In this document: in pieces, positions 31,601-41,610 of the stretch
How the letters are laid out: each line of letters opens with the position of its first letter
How positions within the stretch are numbered: the first letter of the stretch is position 1
NCBI GenBank assembly: GCA_032716605.1
Contig: CM064505.1
Location: 49,765,865-49,829,864 of the forward strand
Reading direction: 5' to 3'
Origin: Paralithodes platypus
Lineage: Eukaryota > Arthropoda > Malacostraca > Decapoda > Lithodidae
DNA length: 64,000 nucleotides
Notes under the pieces: model-generated
What the model saw: the letters and a program-made list of their open reading frames with translations, nothing else
What the model was told of the DNA's origin: nothing
Database searches by the model: none
Program-made: the position numbers and the translations under genes

Positions 31601-33230
31601 CGGGTGGTGGTTTGTTAACAGCCTGTTTGATAGTACCAATGATAACAGCCGCGGATGAAGGTGAGGGCGTGGAGTGACAAACTGTGGAGTAATGGTTGAG
31701 TTTGTTGCACGACGGGCAGGTCTTGCCCCAAGCAGGGCATTTGGATGGGCGTTCGGCTCGAGAGTGTGTGGATAGGCCGCACCCACTGCACTGGGAAGAG
31801 GTGGATTTACAAACCTTGGCAAAGTGGTTAGGTTTATTACACGCCGTGCAGGTCTTGCCCCATGCAGGACACTTCGAAGATCGTTGGGCTTGTGAATGTG
31901 AAGATAGGCCACACCCGGAGCAACGTGTGGGAGATGAAGTGGGGCCGACGTGGGGAGGTGGTGGGGCGGGCGACGGGGACTGAGTGGGTTGGGCGGGGGG
32001 CTGGATAGGGGCGGGGCGTGGGTAAGTACTCTTGAGACGCTGGTATGGTGATTTCACAGCATGTAACCCCGGTTGCATTGCCGTCTGATCGAGTGCCGCA
32101 GATTCGAACCCCACACAGTAGTTGATAACATCTTGTAAGGTAGGTAGGGTGCGGTCTTTAGTTAAAACATCTTTCTGAAGGGACGAATCACTAATCCCGA
32201 TAGTCACTTGGTCCCGTATGTGTTCGTCAGAGACATCAGTGTGGCAACAGGGGCAGGTAAAGCCACAGTCCAAAGTGGCTTCCGTAATACGTGTGACGTA
32301 GTCCCGGATCTGTTCAGTAGGTTGTTGGAGGAGAGACCGGAAGTGGTGGCGAGCGGCTGCGCGGTTCCGTTGTCGGTGGACGAGTTGTGTGATGAGAGTT
32401 GCTAGGTCGATTTCTGGCAATGAGGAGAACGCCTGATTGTGAGCAAATATGGCGCTCTGAAGGGCAGGGTCGCACGTCTGGTAGAGCTCGATGGTAGCCT
32501 CGTGAGGTGGTAGAAGGACGAGCCGTTTGTAGACCTCCCAATCAGCCCAGAATTTGCGTAGGGCATGTCCCGGCATATGTAAAGCGGCCTGGGGCCGCGT
32601 AGGGGCAGCCCGGCGGGGCGGGGCGGGGCGTGGCTGGGCGGGGTAGGAAGAGACTTGAGGTGGTGGTGGTATGATGACATCATGCGCAGAAGGGGCTGCG
32701 CCGTGAGGGTTGGTGCCCGCCGTACGATATCCAAGGGGAGGGGCCATCGTGTGATGGGTGACGTCATGCGCATAAGAGGCTGCGCCGTGAGGGTTGGTGC
32801 CAGCCGTACGATAGCCAGGGGGGGCATAATGGCCGCCGTAATACCGACCGTCGCTACCGACACCAGTGTGGGCCTGGCCGTCAGTTGGGGAGGGTGTGGG
32901 ATGTTCGCTCTTGATAGGGTGGGTAAGGGGATCAGTCATGTTCATATGTAACAAAGACATGTGGGGAATAACTGGCATATGGTGGGGCACTGAGACATGT
33001 TGTAGTTGTGGAGGCTGCTGGTCCTGGTGATGCTGTAGAAAGGTGGCGATACTCGATTGGAGGGCGTCGATCCTTTCATTCAAGTAGATGATGGATGGGT
33101 ATGGAGACAGGGCATCGGGCAATGAAGGCTCGACCGGTTGGGAGGTAGATGTAGCAGGGTAGGGACCGCATGGCGGCAAGCCGGCTTCCACAGCAGCTGC
33201 AGCCTCAGCTAGATAGTGCAGGTTCTCCAT
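28617..33230 (-). CDS. Young gypsy Gag-Pol polyprotein, 1537 residues
   Basis: A single frame from ATG 33230. Gag has a Pro/His-rich N-terminus with a direct repeat (GYRTAGTNPHGAA twice), a capsid-like region, and two tandem copies of a ~40-residue Cys-rich module (CSGCGLSSHS..., ending CNKPNHFAKVC). Protease: HPDTGAQVS near residue 567. RT: LDAWNGYHAVLL, APQGYLAAGDAY and CVDDSLL near residue 897. RNase H: ATDWSKTGLGF and QHTPGKWHRGPDAVSRYP. Integrase: zinc region with CHYCRAH, then a core whose second and third acids are present (SDGGPQF, GRAELAV). The first acid position reads Asn (VAANFF, codon AAT at 29163-29165) where relatives have Asp, a likely knockout. Confidence 0.93.
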   Translation of the reverse strand: MENLHYLAEAAAAVEAGLPPCGPYPATSTSQPVEPSLPDALSPYPSIIYLNERIDALQSSIATFLQHHQDQQPPQLQHVSVPHHMPVIPHMSLLHMNMTDPLTHPIKSEHPTPSPTDGQAHTGVGSDGRYYGGHYAPPGYRTAGTNPHGAASYAHDVTHHTMAPPLGYRTAGTNPHGAAPSAHDVIIPPPPQVSSYPAQPRPAPPRRAAPTRPQAALHMPGHALRKFWADWEVYKRLVLLPPHEATIELYQTCDPALQSAIFAHNQAFSSLPEIDLATLITQLVHRQRNRAAARHHFRSLLQQPTEQIRDYVTRITEATLDCGFTCPCCHTDVSDEHIRDQVTIGISDSSLQKDVLTKDRTLPTLQDVINYCVGFESAALDQTAMQPGLHAVKSPYQRLKSTYPRPAPIQPPAQPTQSPSPAPPPPHVGPTSSPTRCSGCGLSSHSQAQRSSKCPAWGKTCTACNKPNHFAKVCKSTSSQCSGCGLSTHSRAERPSKCPAWGKTCPSCNKLNHYSTVCHSTPSPSSAAVIIGTIKQAVNKPPPARLPSLPITISTAMSPHSHPTSVMAHPDTGAQVSVAGLQLLRALGLQRHHLQPTHQRITAVGGHTLQVLGYMPTTITATDVAGTPYTTDDDIFIIQAQSPLFISISACRALHIIPPDFPTPTPCMAAHTAQPPPTLTRTPPPHRPTSLPFPPNDLHLSDLRDWFLSQFASSAFNTTSGPLPTMSGPPMHIHIKPGASPRAVHTPAPIPHHWKAQVKADLDRDVALGIIEPVPIGTPTTWCSRMVVVAKKTGQPRRTVDLQALNHACLRETHHTPSPFNLAQSIPAGTRKTVLDAWNGYHAVLLDESSREATTFITEFGRYRYIRAPQGYLAAGDAYTRRFDAIIQAVPHKVKCVDDSLLWDSSVEEAFWLTFDYLALCATNGVTFNPDKFTFAAPSVDFAGLTITDTGIKPCTSMIKAIRDFPTPTDITGARSWFGLVEQVAWAFSIKPEMAPFRELVQSKTPFHWDEALDRTFATSKDHITHLVEEGVCSFEIGRPTCLATDWSKTGLGFLLLQQHCSCPTASAPTCCKVGWKLIFAGSRFTTPAESHYAPVEDEALAVADALDRCRMFVLGCPDLVVVVGHRPLLHILNDRSLDNIPNPRLFKIMERTLRYQFIIQHTPGKWHRGPDAVSRYPTRPSADAHDVHSAAASELDIHSVALASLTMLAAIPDPVVSWSDLKSAGQQDSEYTSLLQTIPEGFPDSREATAPQLRQFRGVRDRLTFVDGVALMDQRPVIPHHLRSRVLEALHSAHQGMTGMKARARASVYWPGIDKALRNCLDTCHYCRAHAPSQPKEPLMSSDPPQWSYDQVAANFFQHQGKHYLVYVDRFSSNVRIFYLPPGKCDAHHLISACRTLFTHYGAPRVLASDGGPQFTAGDFQEFLAHWGVSQRVSSAFYPQSNGRAELAVKAACRIIADCTSPTGSLDNNAAARALLQYRNTPLSTIDKSPAQLLFGRTLRDHVPCNPALLHLHWLLSAEAREAALFHRNAARTHIL

Positions 33231-33243
33231 GTAGGTTCAGATA

Positions 33244-33261
33244 CTGATATACACTACGCCA
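33244..33261 (-). promoter_or_regulatory. Primer-binding site of young gypsy
   Basis: Directly after the 5' LTR the minus strand reads TGGCGTAGTG. TGG is the complement of the tRNA CCA end. The exact tRNA cannot be named from this. Confidence 0.6.
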
Positions 33262-33484
33262 TATAATAAAGATGAATGGAGATATAACACCAGTACTCTT
33301 CAATCCTTTATTGGCTAGGGTTGAGTACAGGAGCGCCGAGACGCTGGTTGGTTATGTGAGAGTCTGGTGTGAACTGAAGGACTTGCTGCCTCCACAGGCC
33401 TGGGTGCCAGAGGCGCCCGCAAGTCTAAAGTGTCTGTGGTGCCATATGGTGTTGGACAATAGTGGTGTATACATTATTATTATA
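33262..33484 (-). repeat. Gypsy 5' LTR
   Basis: Identical by eye to 28121-28343; ends TTATTATA just before the primer-binding site. Confidence 0.95.
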
Positions 33485-33489
33485 CTCAC

Positions 33490-34154
33490 CACCACCAAAA
33501 AGACAACAACCATCTACCTCTCTTTCCACCTCCACCTTTCCCCCCCCCCCCAGATCCACGTCCAGTTCAAACACTTCCAACTCCAATTCTTCATCGCCCA
33601 CTTCCTCAAATCCCGACATACTGCCAAAACCTATCGCTACAAAAATACCTTCTGCCACACTCCCCACAATCATAAAAAAAAAAATTACTTCCCGACCGCC
33701 AGTAAAAACATTCATCCCTAAACCTTGCTTCCCAACCACACCAAACCTCTCTTCAAAACCTAAAGCATCAACCTCAACAAGCAAACATACCTCTCTTACT
33801 CTTCCAACTCGTCTTGCCCCACCCAATCTCTCACCTTTTCCATCAACTGTATCACCGAAACAAAAAACCCAACCACCCAAACAAACATCAACAAATCAAA
33901 GTCATAACCTCAACAAAAACCTCTCACCTCCACCACGCACCCCAAACCCTCGACCCCCACATTACAAACTACCAGCTAGATTCACCCCAATATTAATTTC
34001 AGAACATAAAGACCAAGATAAATTACACAAATCTGCAAAAACAATTCACACAACACACACCTACAACCCAAATACATTAAGAATCGCTTGTATAACTAAC
34101 ACAAATTCAATAAGTTCTCCACACCCTCTCGATCCACTTCCAAAGAAAAGTTAA
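33490..34154 (+). CDS. Possible third ORF of the old gypsy, Ser/Thr/Pro-rich
   Basis: A plus-strand frame, open from the insertion site of the young gypsy to TAA at 34152, encodes a low-complexity Ser/Thr/Pro/Lys-rich protein with a PHYKLPARF motif resembling the end of pol (HYKLRPRT). Long A- and C-runs near 28030, 33540 and 33680 make the true frame uncertain. It could be an accessory product, a duplicated pol tail, or non-coding. I do not recognise a domain. Confidence 0.35.
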
Positions 34155-34831
34155 TCCAGGGAGCCTTTACGTCTGCATATAGCCATAACCTCCCACAGGT
34201 CAAAGGTCGAGTCACCACTTGCCTGACAGCCACCAACGCGACCACAACCACCCACCTTCAGATCCAAGCCGCCGTCATGTCATCAACACCGTTCATCAAA
34301 CAGATTAAACTATCAACCAACCAGAACAAGTTCGTCAGGATACGACATATTCATGAAGCCATTACTGCATCATTTCTCGATATGACAACCTCAATGACCG
34401 TCACCATAGACACCGACAAAACACCAGACCAGCGTTCAGAAAAATGGTGGGAATCTCTTCACTCTCTGCCCCTCACAAGCCACCACGGAAACCTTCTTAC
34501 CTTCGCCCTTGAGGCACAGGGACGTGCCTATTATGAAGGGGAGGGAAGTAAAATACCGAGAAAAAGGAAAACACCAAGAGAAGTAGAAGAAAGAAACCCG
34601 AAGAAAGAAGAAAGGAAGAAGCAAAGGAGGGAGAGAACGAGAGAAAAACGCGACCCCACCCAGAACAGCGATGCCCGGATCAAACACACCTGTAGCGTCC
34701 CCCAGGAGCGCCCGGGTCGCCACGGTAGCATACGGATGACCGATCACCCCGGGAAGAACAATTTGCCTCGGGGCGACCCCTTCCACCACCAAAAGAAGAG
34801 TCATATTCTCGCAGAAATTTTAGAGACATAA
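34142..34831 (+). CDS. Unrecognised ORF downstream of the old gypsy
   Basis: An open frame from about 34142 contains an ATG at 34277 (184 codons to the stop) and encodes a mixed, non-repetitive segment (KQIKLSTNQNKFVRIRHIHE). A strongly charged Lys/Glu/Arg stretch (EVEERNPKKEERKKQRRERT) and a basic C-terminus follow. AATAAA occurs near 34876. The charged run suggests a nucleic-acid-binding or coiled region, but no family is recognised. It may continue the preceding frame after a frameshift near 34150. Confidence 0.35.
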   Translation, partial: KEKLIQGAFTSAYSHNLPQVKGRVTTCLTATNATTTTHLQIQAAVMSSTPFIKQIKLSTNQNKFVRIRHIHEAITASFLDMTTSMTVTIDTDKTPDQRSEKWWESLHSLPLTSHHGNLLTFALEAQGRAYYEGEGSKIPRKRKTPREVEERNPKKEERKKQRRERTREKRDPTQNSDARIKHTCSVPQERPGRHGSIRMTDHPGKNNLPRGDPFHHQKKSHILAEILET

Positions 34832-36667
34832 GTTACACATATAGAAATGTATAATTTTAAGACCATGACCATAAAATAAAAACCATTATGTTTAATAGTA
34901 GAGAATATGTATTATTTTAACATTAAGAATGCCATACGACAGATTCCCCTTTGTTTACCAGTATGGTGATCAGATAAAAGAAACATGTTGAAGGACTTCG
35001 TCATGAATACGAAAGTTCTAAATCATCTCGCAGAGATCCTTCTATCTAAGACATAATTAACACATATGTACCGTCTTCTCAAATATTCCAATTGTTCTAT
35101 TTTAATAAACAAACCACATGTTCTTCCTTCCTGCTTTGAGAGTCGTGAGCCGCCAACCTTTTTAGCCTCGCAGATAACAGAATGACTCCCAGGGGTACCA
35201 ACACAAGTTCACTGCCCTGGACCCATATAATCCTGTAGATCTCCCTCTTGTGTATTTCTCAGTTCAGAAACTATCAGTATTACCTCTAATAAATAAATCT
35301 AGCATGATCACCTATCTATGTTACCCATATTAAAAGCAACAAGCCCTTGTCTGCAAATCTATCACGACAACAGAGAGGCTACAAGCCCGCGTGACACAAT
35401 TGATCCCCAGTGTTACCAATATAACCTCCACGCATGAGAGTCCTACAACTCATATAAAACTGCTATTTTTATATATATAAAGCTTAGAAATTATCAGTGT
35501 TAACTCTACAAAGAAAATCTAACCTGCTCAGCTATCCCTATGATTAATATTAAAGACAACAGGCCCTTGTCTGCAAAATTATAAAACTTATGCGGGTGAG
35601 GCTACCTGTACCCGCGTCCTCCCATTGACCCCAGGGTTACCAACATAACCTCCATGCCCGGGCGGCATCTAACTTATGTAAAAACGTATATCTCGTATAG
35701 ATAGCAACTAAACAATTATCAGTATTAACTCTACAAAGGAAATCTAACATCCTCCCCTAACCCTGTTCTCAATATTGCCAGTGACAGGCTCTTGTGTGCA
35801 AAAATAATATTCAATGACGCAGAGAAACCCACTTCTTAGTGCCCTTTCCCCCCTGAATTCTCACGCTCAAAGGTCAACCAAAAACATCCTCAAAACCTTG
35901 AACAAAAGTCCAATTATATCCATAACCCCTTGACTTTCCCAATAACCTATAAAGCCAAATAAAACCTTGACTTAAATATTTAACATCTACATATCATACC
36001 ACTTTGATTAACTCATCAAGTACACTCGCGCTAAGAAGTCACGACTCGATTTTTCTAAGGCTCGGACAAAAGTCCCCAAATCTGGCTACCGCTGGCAACT
36101 CTCCACTGCCCGTCAGAGCCCAGTCATTTCCTAATTTATAACTATAGGTCTCCGGATATTCCCAATAATTGGCCTACTGACAAAATTAACCTATTTAGGT
36201 CTTTTAAATTATATTAATGTTGTTGTTTGAATATATATAAGTAAGGTTTGTTTTCAATATCTTTATAGAATAATGAAAGTATTTAATTTTTTGGCGCTAT
36301 CTAGCATGTTACACTCCCTGGGCCTGCCGCCTGGAGGCCTACAAAAAAATGAAAGTCAGTCACTGCCAGTATATGAGGGAGAGTGTATCTCTTCCGCTCA
36401 TATATCCACCTTTGTCCTTTACTACATGCCTTTCCATCTTTCGTTCCTATATGGGTGTCCCTATGGGTTATTAAATATGTTATAAGTTAAATTTCATCGT
36501 CTGTCTATACAAATTACAAGCTGTTCTCGAGTATTCAAGCTTTATCCAAAAATATACTGGAGACCGCTTTGTTTTTTAAGGCAGACTTGTCCCACTTAGA
36601 GAATTAAATGTGGAAAAACAATCTGTTATATGTTTATTTACGTGATTAAATTGACACTCATGGGTTG
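34832..36667. repeat. Non-coding stretch with ~220-bp degenerate tandem repeat
   Basis: Units begin with AAACTATCAGTATTA-like sequence near 35268, 35488 and 35713. A partial unit starts at about 35170. Shared blocks include GGCCCTTGTCTGCAAA, TACCAA...ATAACCTCCA and CATATAAAAC. Copies are strongly diverged. No gene is credible in this interval; it ends at the BEL target site GGTTG (36663-36667). Confidence 0.7.
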
Positions 36668-37333
36668 TGTCCATACTTAGTGTACTCAAACTAGTATGAA
36701 CAGTCTCGATGTTACGTAATCTGGGTTGATGTAGCGTTACGTATCGTTCCGTAGTCTTAAGTTGAACGCTTCCATAACCTTGGTCGAACGTTCCATGATT
36801 GGGTAGAATATATTATTCTATAGTAGTATATGGGAAAGTATTGTAGGATTATTATTCCCATATATATATATATATTTGCATTATTTAAGATTGTTCATAA
36901 GTATCTCATTGTAAAAAGGATGGGATACATTTTCCATATGTTATGCGCGTGCACGGTATGTCACGACAGAGACAAACATAACGCGCTCGCTCACTCTCCA
37001 ACCAACCTCCGTCCCAGCTACACACGCTAAGCCTTCTTCCTATAGTTCCTTTACTTCACCAGGTGTTTTCGCTTCACTTTTCATCTCATATTCCATATAG
37101 TCACTACATTATCTTTGTTAATTAGCACAACTTAACGTAAATATCTAGCCTATTCTAGCCTATTGTAGCCTCTTTTCATACGCTGTTTACCTTACTAACC
37201 ACTTCGAGTCATCTAGCCTATTTTCCGCCATCCTCCAATCACCAGCTGAGTTCATCAAAGGGTAATTATTTCTATATGGTTAATACTCATTCAATATCAA
37301 TAATATACAGTCCACTTATCTAAATTAACCATA
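36668..37333 (+). repeat. BEL 5' LTR
   Basis: Matches 52972-53638. Ends ACCATA, four bases before the primer-binding site. Confidence 0.93.
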
Positions 37334-37337
37334 TAAT

Positions 37338-37353
37338 TGGTCCTTCGAACCGG
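37338..37353 (+). promoter_or_regulatory. BEL primer-binding site
   Basis: TGGTCCTTCGAACCGG is complementary to a tRNA 3' end of the form CCGGTTCGAAGGACCA, including the CCA tail and part of the T-arm. Confidence 0.8.
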
Positions 37354-38444
37354 TCACTAGTTTGCCCCCCCCCTCCCCCCTTTTTTTGTTGGGGAGTTAT
37401 TCGGCGGTCGGTAGTTGCCTTGCTTGGAGTGGGGCTGGCCTATCCCTGTTTTTGTCATGAGTCCTACTACGTCCTCCTGGCCCCGGTCTTTTTGGCCCCA
37501 TGGGGCTGTCGGGTTTTTTTCGTCCGCTCTTTGCTCTGGCCGCCCCAGGTGCATGACCACCAGTGGGACAGGATGTGGAAACTAGTGGATAGGTCAGGGC
37601 TGCGACGGGAGTTTTACCCAGAATGAAAGTTATAAATCTGATTCAGTACAGTACTCAAACCAATAATTAGCCTACTTTAAATGTTTTTTCGGGCTCATTA
37701 CATTATATTAAAACTACTTTAGCCCTAGAAAATATTGCACAATTGGCATGGCATTAAGATTAAATTCATCCATACTGTACTGTATTTTAAATTTAATCTA
37801 GATTTAATTTAAATCTAGATCAAAATTAGGCCTATACTGAAAAATAACTTCTTTAAAATTTAAAAGTTATTCATTCACACATTTTTCTAAATTCTACTCT
37901 CGTCGTGTGCCCTGGAGGCGGGGTAATATGATAGCTGATAGGCTGAGTGTGTTAATCCAACTCAAAACTTTTTTCCTTGTGACTTCTTGAGATGAACTTT
38001 TCTTGTGTACAATTTTCACATTTATTAAATTTAATAATATAGAATTAGCGGTACCCATTGAGTTTAGCCTGTTTAAATTACCCTATAGGCTCTCTCTCTC
38101 TTCAAATTCTTGAATTTATTATAACGTTAAACGGTACCTCTCTTTTTTGACATCTGGAGACTTTTGGCCTATACTGTATTGTACTAAATTTCCCTCCCGG
38201 CTTTTCTTAACTTATGGCGTAATGATTCTATAATTTCATAACTATTATGTAAAGAGTTAAATTGAAAAGCTCCGGATTACTAGTCTACATTGCGCACAAT
38301 TCTTATTCCGCATTTCGTGAGGGTGTTTTATTTTCGGCTCGCGATTTATTTGATTTCTCGGAGTACTGTATTGTTGTCCGCAACTTATTCGTTCTGGCAT
38401 TGATAGTTTGATTTAACGTCAATAGATTTCCTTCCCGTATAATC
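37354..38444 (+). other. BEL untranslated leader
   Basis: About 1.1 kb between the primer-binding site and the gag ATG, AT-rich after 37630. A 68-codon frame at 37420-37626 has no recognisable domain and I do not call it a gene. Confidence 0.6.
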
Positions 38445-38482
38445 ATGGCTAAAAGTGTACAAAAGCGTCGGGCTGGGCTTAA

Positions 38483-39930
38483 CCTAACAAGTGCGCATGG
38501 GGGTAATTAGACACCTCTCCCTGTGCGCATGTATTTGAGGTGTTTCCGTCACTAAAATATTCATTGTACCATTAATAGCATTAATACTTATCCATACGCG
38601 CCTATTATGGGTTGATTATAAAGGTATTAACCTGAAACAACAATAAAACGAGTGAAAACAGCGTTTGGATGGTCAAAATCGGAGATATAGCCCGCGAGTT
38701 GTATAATGTATGGGTGAGGCAAGCTGCTTTCCCGCCAATTTCCCCCAAGGCCACTGAGACACAGTCGATCGATATTCTCTCTCTCTCTCTTGCACTCGTT
38801 TGCTAACACTGATGACAATGCCCTGCTTGCAACTCGCTAATGTTAGCACGAAAATATACCTCAGAATAAGGGAATAACAGGGAAAATAGGTGATAACTGA
38901 AGGAGAGGAGGAAAGTGGGGAAGGAGGGGAGGTAGAGGACTGAGATTTTGCATGGCCCAGGGGCCAAAAAAAAATAAAAAATAAAAAAAAATTCGATGTC
39001 AAAAGTTGATTTTTTTTTCTCTGACTCTTAAGAGTCTTCCCGCAGTCCGCCGGGGGAACTTTTTTTTTTTTTTTTTTTTTTAAGAGACAATGAATGGAGG
39101 AAGGAAAAACACAGATAAAACAAAAAGGTCCATGTGCCTAAAGGCATCCTCCATTCATAAAATGTTTGTAACAACTGGATTTAAACATTTGTTGATTGTA
39201 AGTTTGTGGAAAGCAATTCGAGGGAAGTGAATTCCAAAGAGTAGTAGCTCTGGGGATAAATGAATTCTGATAAGCAGAAGTTCTGCATTGTGGAGGAGAA
39301 AGTGTAAATTCATGGGCTCTCAGCTGCCCTAGTTCTACGGGGAAAGATGTGGAGAGCGGCACAATTGAAGCAAGTTCCTCGGAACAATTGCTGTGAAAAT
39401 ATCTGTAGAATAATGCAAGGGATGCAACGTTTCTTCGTATGGCTAATGTAGGAAGGTCCTGTGTGATTGCAGGGTTATTGATTAATCTAATAGCTTTATT
39501 TTGAATTTGTCCAACTGCCTCAATGCAACCACTCCACTTCCACCCCACAGAGGTGAACAGTAATCCATCTGAGAGCGCACATGACTTTTATATATTACGG
39601 CCAACTGCTCGTCAGTGAAGAATTCTCGAACTCTGTACAGGAGTCCCAGTTTTTTAGAGGCATTCTTAGCAATGCTTCTAACATAATGTGTCCAGCTCAA
39701 GTTAGTAGTTAATGTTACACCGAGAATGTCAATACTAGGGGAAGTGGGAATATTTACATCATTAAAAAATATATGGGAGTCAGTGAGATTCTGTCGGTTA
39801 GAAAATTGAATGTACTTGGTTTTCTGTGCATTAAAGGAAACTAGATTCTCTTGTCCCCATTCATTAATTCTAGAAAGGTCCTGGTTCAGAGAAATTGCAG
39901 ACTCTTAAGAGTCTCCCCGCAGTTCCCGGG
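38483..39930. mobile_element. Non-autonomous piggyBac relative, inserted in BEL gag
   Basis: It is flanked by the piggyBac target duplication TTAA (38479-38482, 39931-39934). Its left end (CCTAACAAGTGCGCATGGGGG...CTGTGCGCATG) has the same layout as the left end of the piggyBac at 58678. Its right end has the same two ~34-bp repeats each starting CTCTTAAGAGTCT and the terminus CAGTTCCCGGG (CAGCTCCCGGG at 62994-63004). The interior has no transposase. A LINE fragment sits inside the right subterminal repeats. Confidence 0.8.
39060..39902 (-). mobile_element. 5'-truncated LINE fragment (RT C-terminal region)
   Basis: A T-run at 39061-39082 is the inverted poly(A) tail. Above it the minus strand encodes the end of a Jockey/CR1-type RT: INEWGQENLVSFNAQKTKYI, LGVTLTTNLSWTHYVRSIAK, QMDYCSPLW, ATTLWNSLP. 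A one-base frameshift occurs near 39545. It interrupts the doubled CTCTTAAGAG repeat of the surrounding piggyBac relative, so it is the youngest of these three nested layers. Confidence 0.85.
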
Positions 39931-41610
39931 TTAAGGGCTCTTTGACGGTCTTGACCTCTGACATTGACGAATTCCTTGATTCGGCATCTAGAGTGGAGGT
40001 GGAGGCCAGGTTGCTCAGTATTCAAAAGCAACTTGACAAGTATGAGGTCACACAGGAGGACCTGGCCGACACTTACAAGGACGCCGAGTATATCGAGGTG
40101 ATAAGAGAGGATACCCTATATATGGAGGGCATACAAGTAATCGTTGCCACACTGAAGGGGATCTTGATTCCAGAGGTCAAGAAAGAGCCAAGGAAATCCG
40201 CAGTCAAATTACCACATCTTACTCTTCCAAAATATGAAGGTGATGCCACATTGTGGTCGGGATTTTGGAAGATGTTCAAGTGTACCATCCATGACAATCC
40301 CGACCTCACAGATATACAACGCTTCACCTATCTAAAGGGTCAGCTTCTGGGTGATGCACATAAGCTAGTCGAAGGATTCATTATCGAAAGTGCAAGCTAT
40401 GCCCCAGCAATTGAGCTCCTGCAAGAGACATATGGGCATCCAGATCGAATCAAGGCAGCTTACGTTATCAAATTCAATCAATTAGTGTCACCCAAACACC
40501 AAACAGCTGACCTGAAGGACTTCTATGCCAATACAGAGAGTGTGATGAGGTCAATCATTAGCCATGGTATTTGTTTGGAGAAATTTTGTGTGGTGACTCT
40601 TGTCAATAAGTTACCATCACCACTAAAAGAAACCATAAAACGGGAAATGGGAGACTCGAGCCTGGATTATAAGAAATTCACCCATTGCTTCCAGGCTGAA
40701 GTGTACAATATGGCGGGTCAAGACAGAGTAGAGGGTACACCCATGGCTACGGCGACGTTTACCGCCCAAAGTGACTACAGGAAATTCAACTGTGTTCTGT
40801 GTAGTGGCACCAATCATTTATGGTACAAGTGTATGAAGTATAAGAAAGTTAAAGTTAACAGAGCCCGTCAACTAAGTCACTGCACTGGGTGCTTGTCAAA
40901 AGACCATGGCCATTCGGGTTGTACTAATCCTAACATAAGAAGCTGCAAGTTTTGTAAGGGCAAACACTTTCATTCCCTGTGTACGCAAAAACAAGGGAAA
41001 GAAAGTAGACCAGCGGAGGATAACACCAAGAGAGAGCATACTGCTGCTACTTCAACTACAATGTCCGTTGCCACAGGAAAAAATATAGTAATCTTGCCCA
41101 CCGTACAGCTGCCGGTAAAGGGTAAGGATAATAATTGTGTTAAAATCAGATCGCTACTTGACCAATGTTCTCAGAGGACCTTTGTGAAGTCTTCTGTTCT
41201 ATCCTCCCTTTCCTACATTTCTAAAGGAACTGAGGAGTTATGTCTTCACGGATTTACCGGGAAACAAGCATCTAGGGAATATAATGTTGTGGCACTGCAA
41301 TACAAACACAGAGGTAAATTTCATCATCTAGATGCAATAGTGGTTGATGAATTGCCAGAACATAAAGGTGAACTTAACCTAAAGTCTAAACTGGTTAGTT
41401 TACAAAGTAAAGGCATAAAATTAGCCGATCCTCACGCAACGGACACAGATCAGCTGGAGCTGCTCATCGGTGCGGATCACTACTACGATATAGTGCGACC
41501 TGGGTATAAAAGGTCAGGTAGCCTAATTCTGCTTCCTACCAAGTACGGGTACGCCATAAGTGGTTCATATGTGACACAGCCTACCAGCTCCAGCACAAGT
41601 AATTACTGTA

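Larger units (their letters stand above)
28116..33489 (-). mobile_element. Young Ty3/gypsy LTR retrotransposon, complete
   Basis: Two 223-bp LTRs (28121-28343, 33262-33484) appear identical base for base and have 8-bp terminal inverted repeats TATAATAA/TTATTATA. The 5-bp target duplication is CTCAC (28116-28120, 33485-33489). A primer-binding site starting TGGCG directly follows the 5' LTR, and a polypurine tract directly precedes the 3' LTR (minus strand). One long gag-pol frame fills the interior. LTR identity implies recent insertion, yet pol has two lesions (see the gag-pol entry). Confidence 0.95.

Noticed and set aside
33272..33480. Identical plus-strand frames (MNGDITPVLF...) at 28131 and 33272
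   Set aside because: Both are simply the two LTRs of the young gypsy read on the opposite strand; not a gene family.
36273..36485. 70-codon frame MKVFNFLALSSML...
   Set aside because: The signal-peptide-like start is attractive, but it is short, AT-rich, lacks any homology I recognise and lies in repeat-rich DNA.
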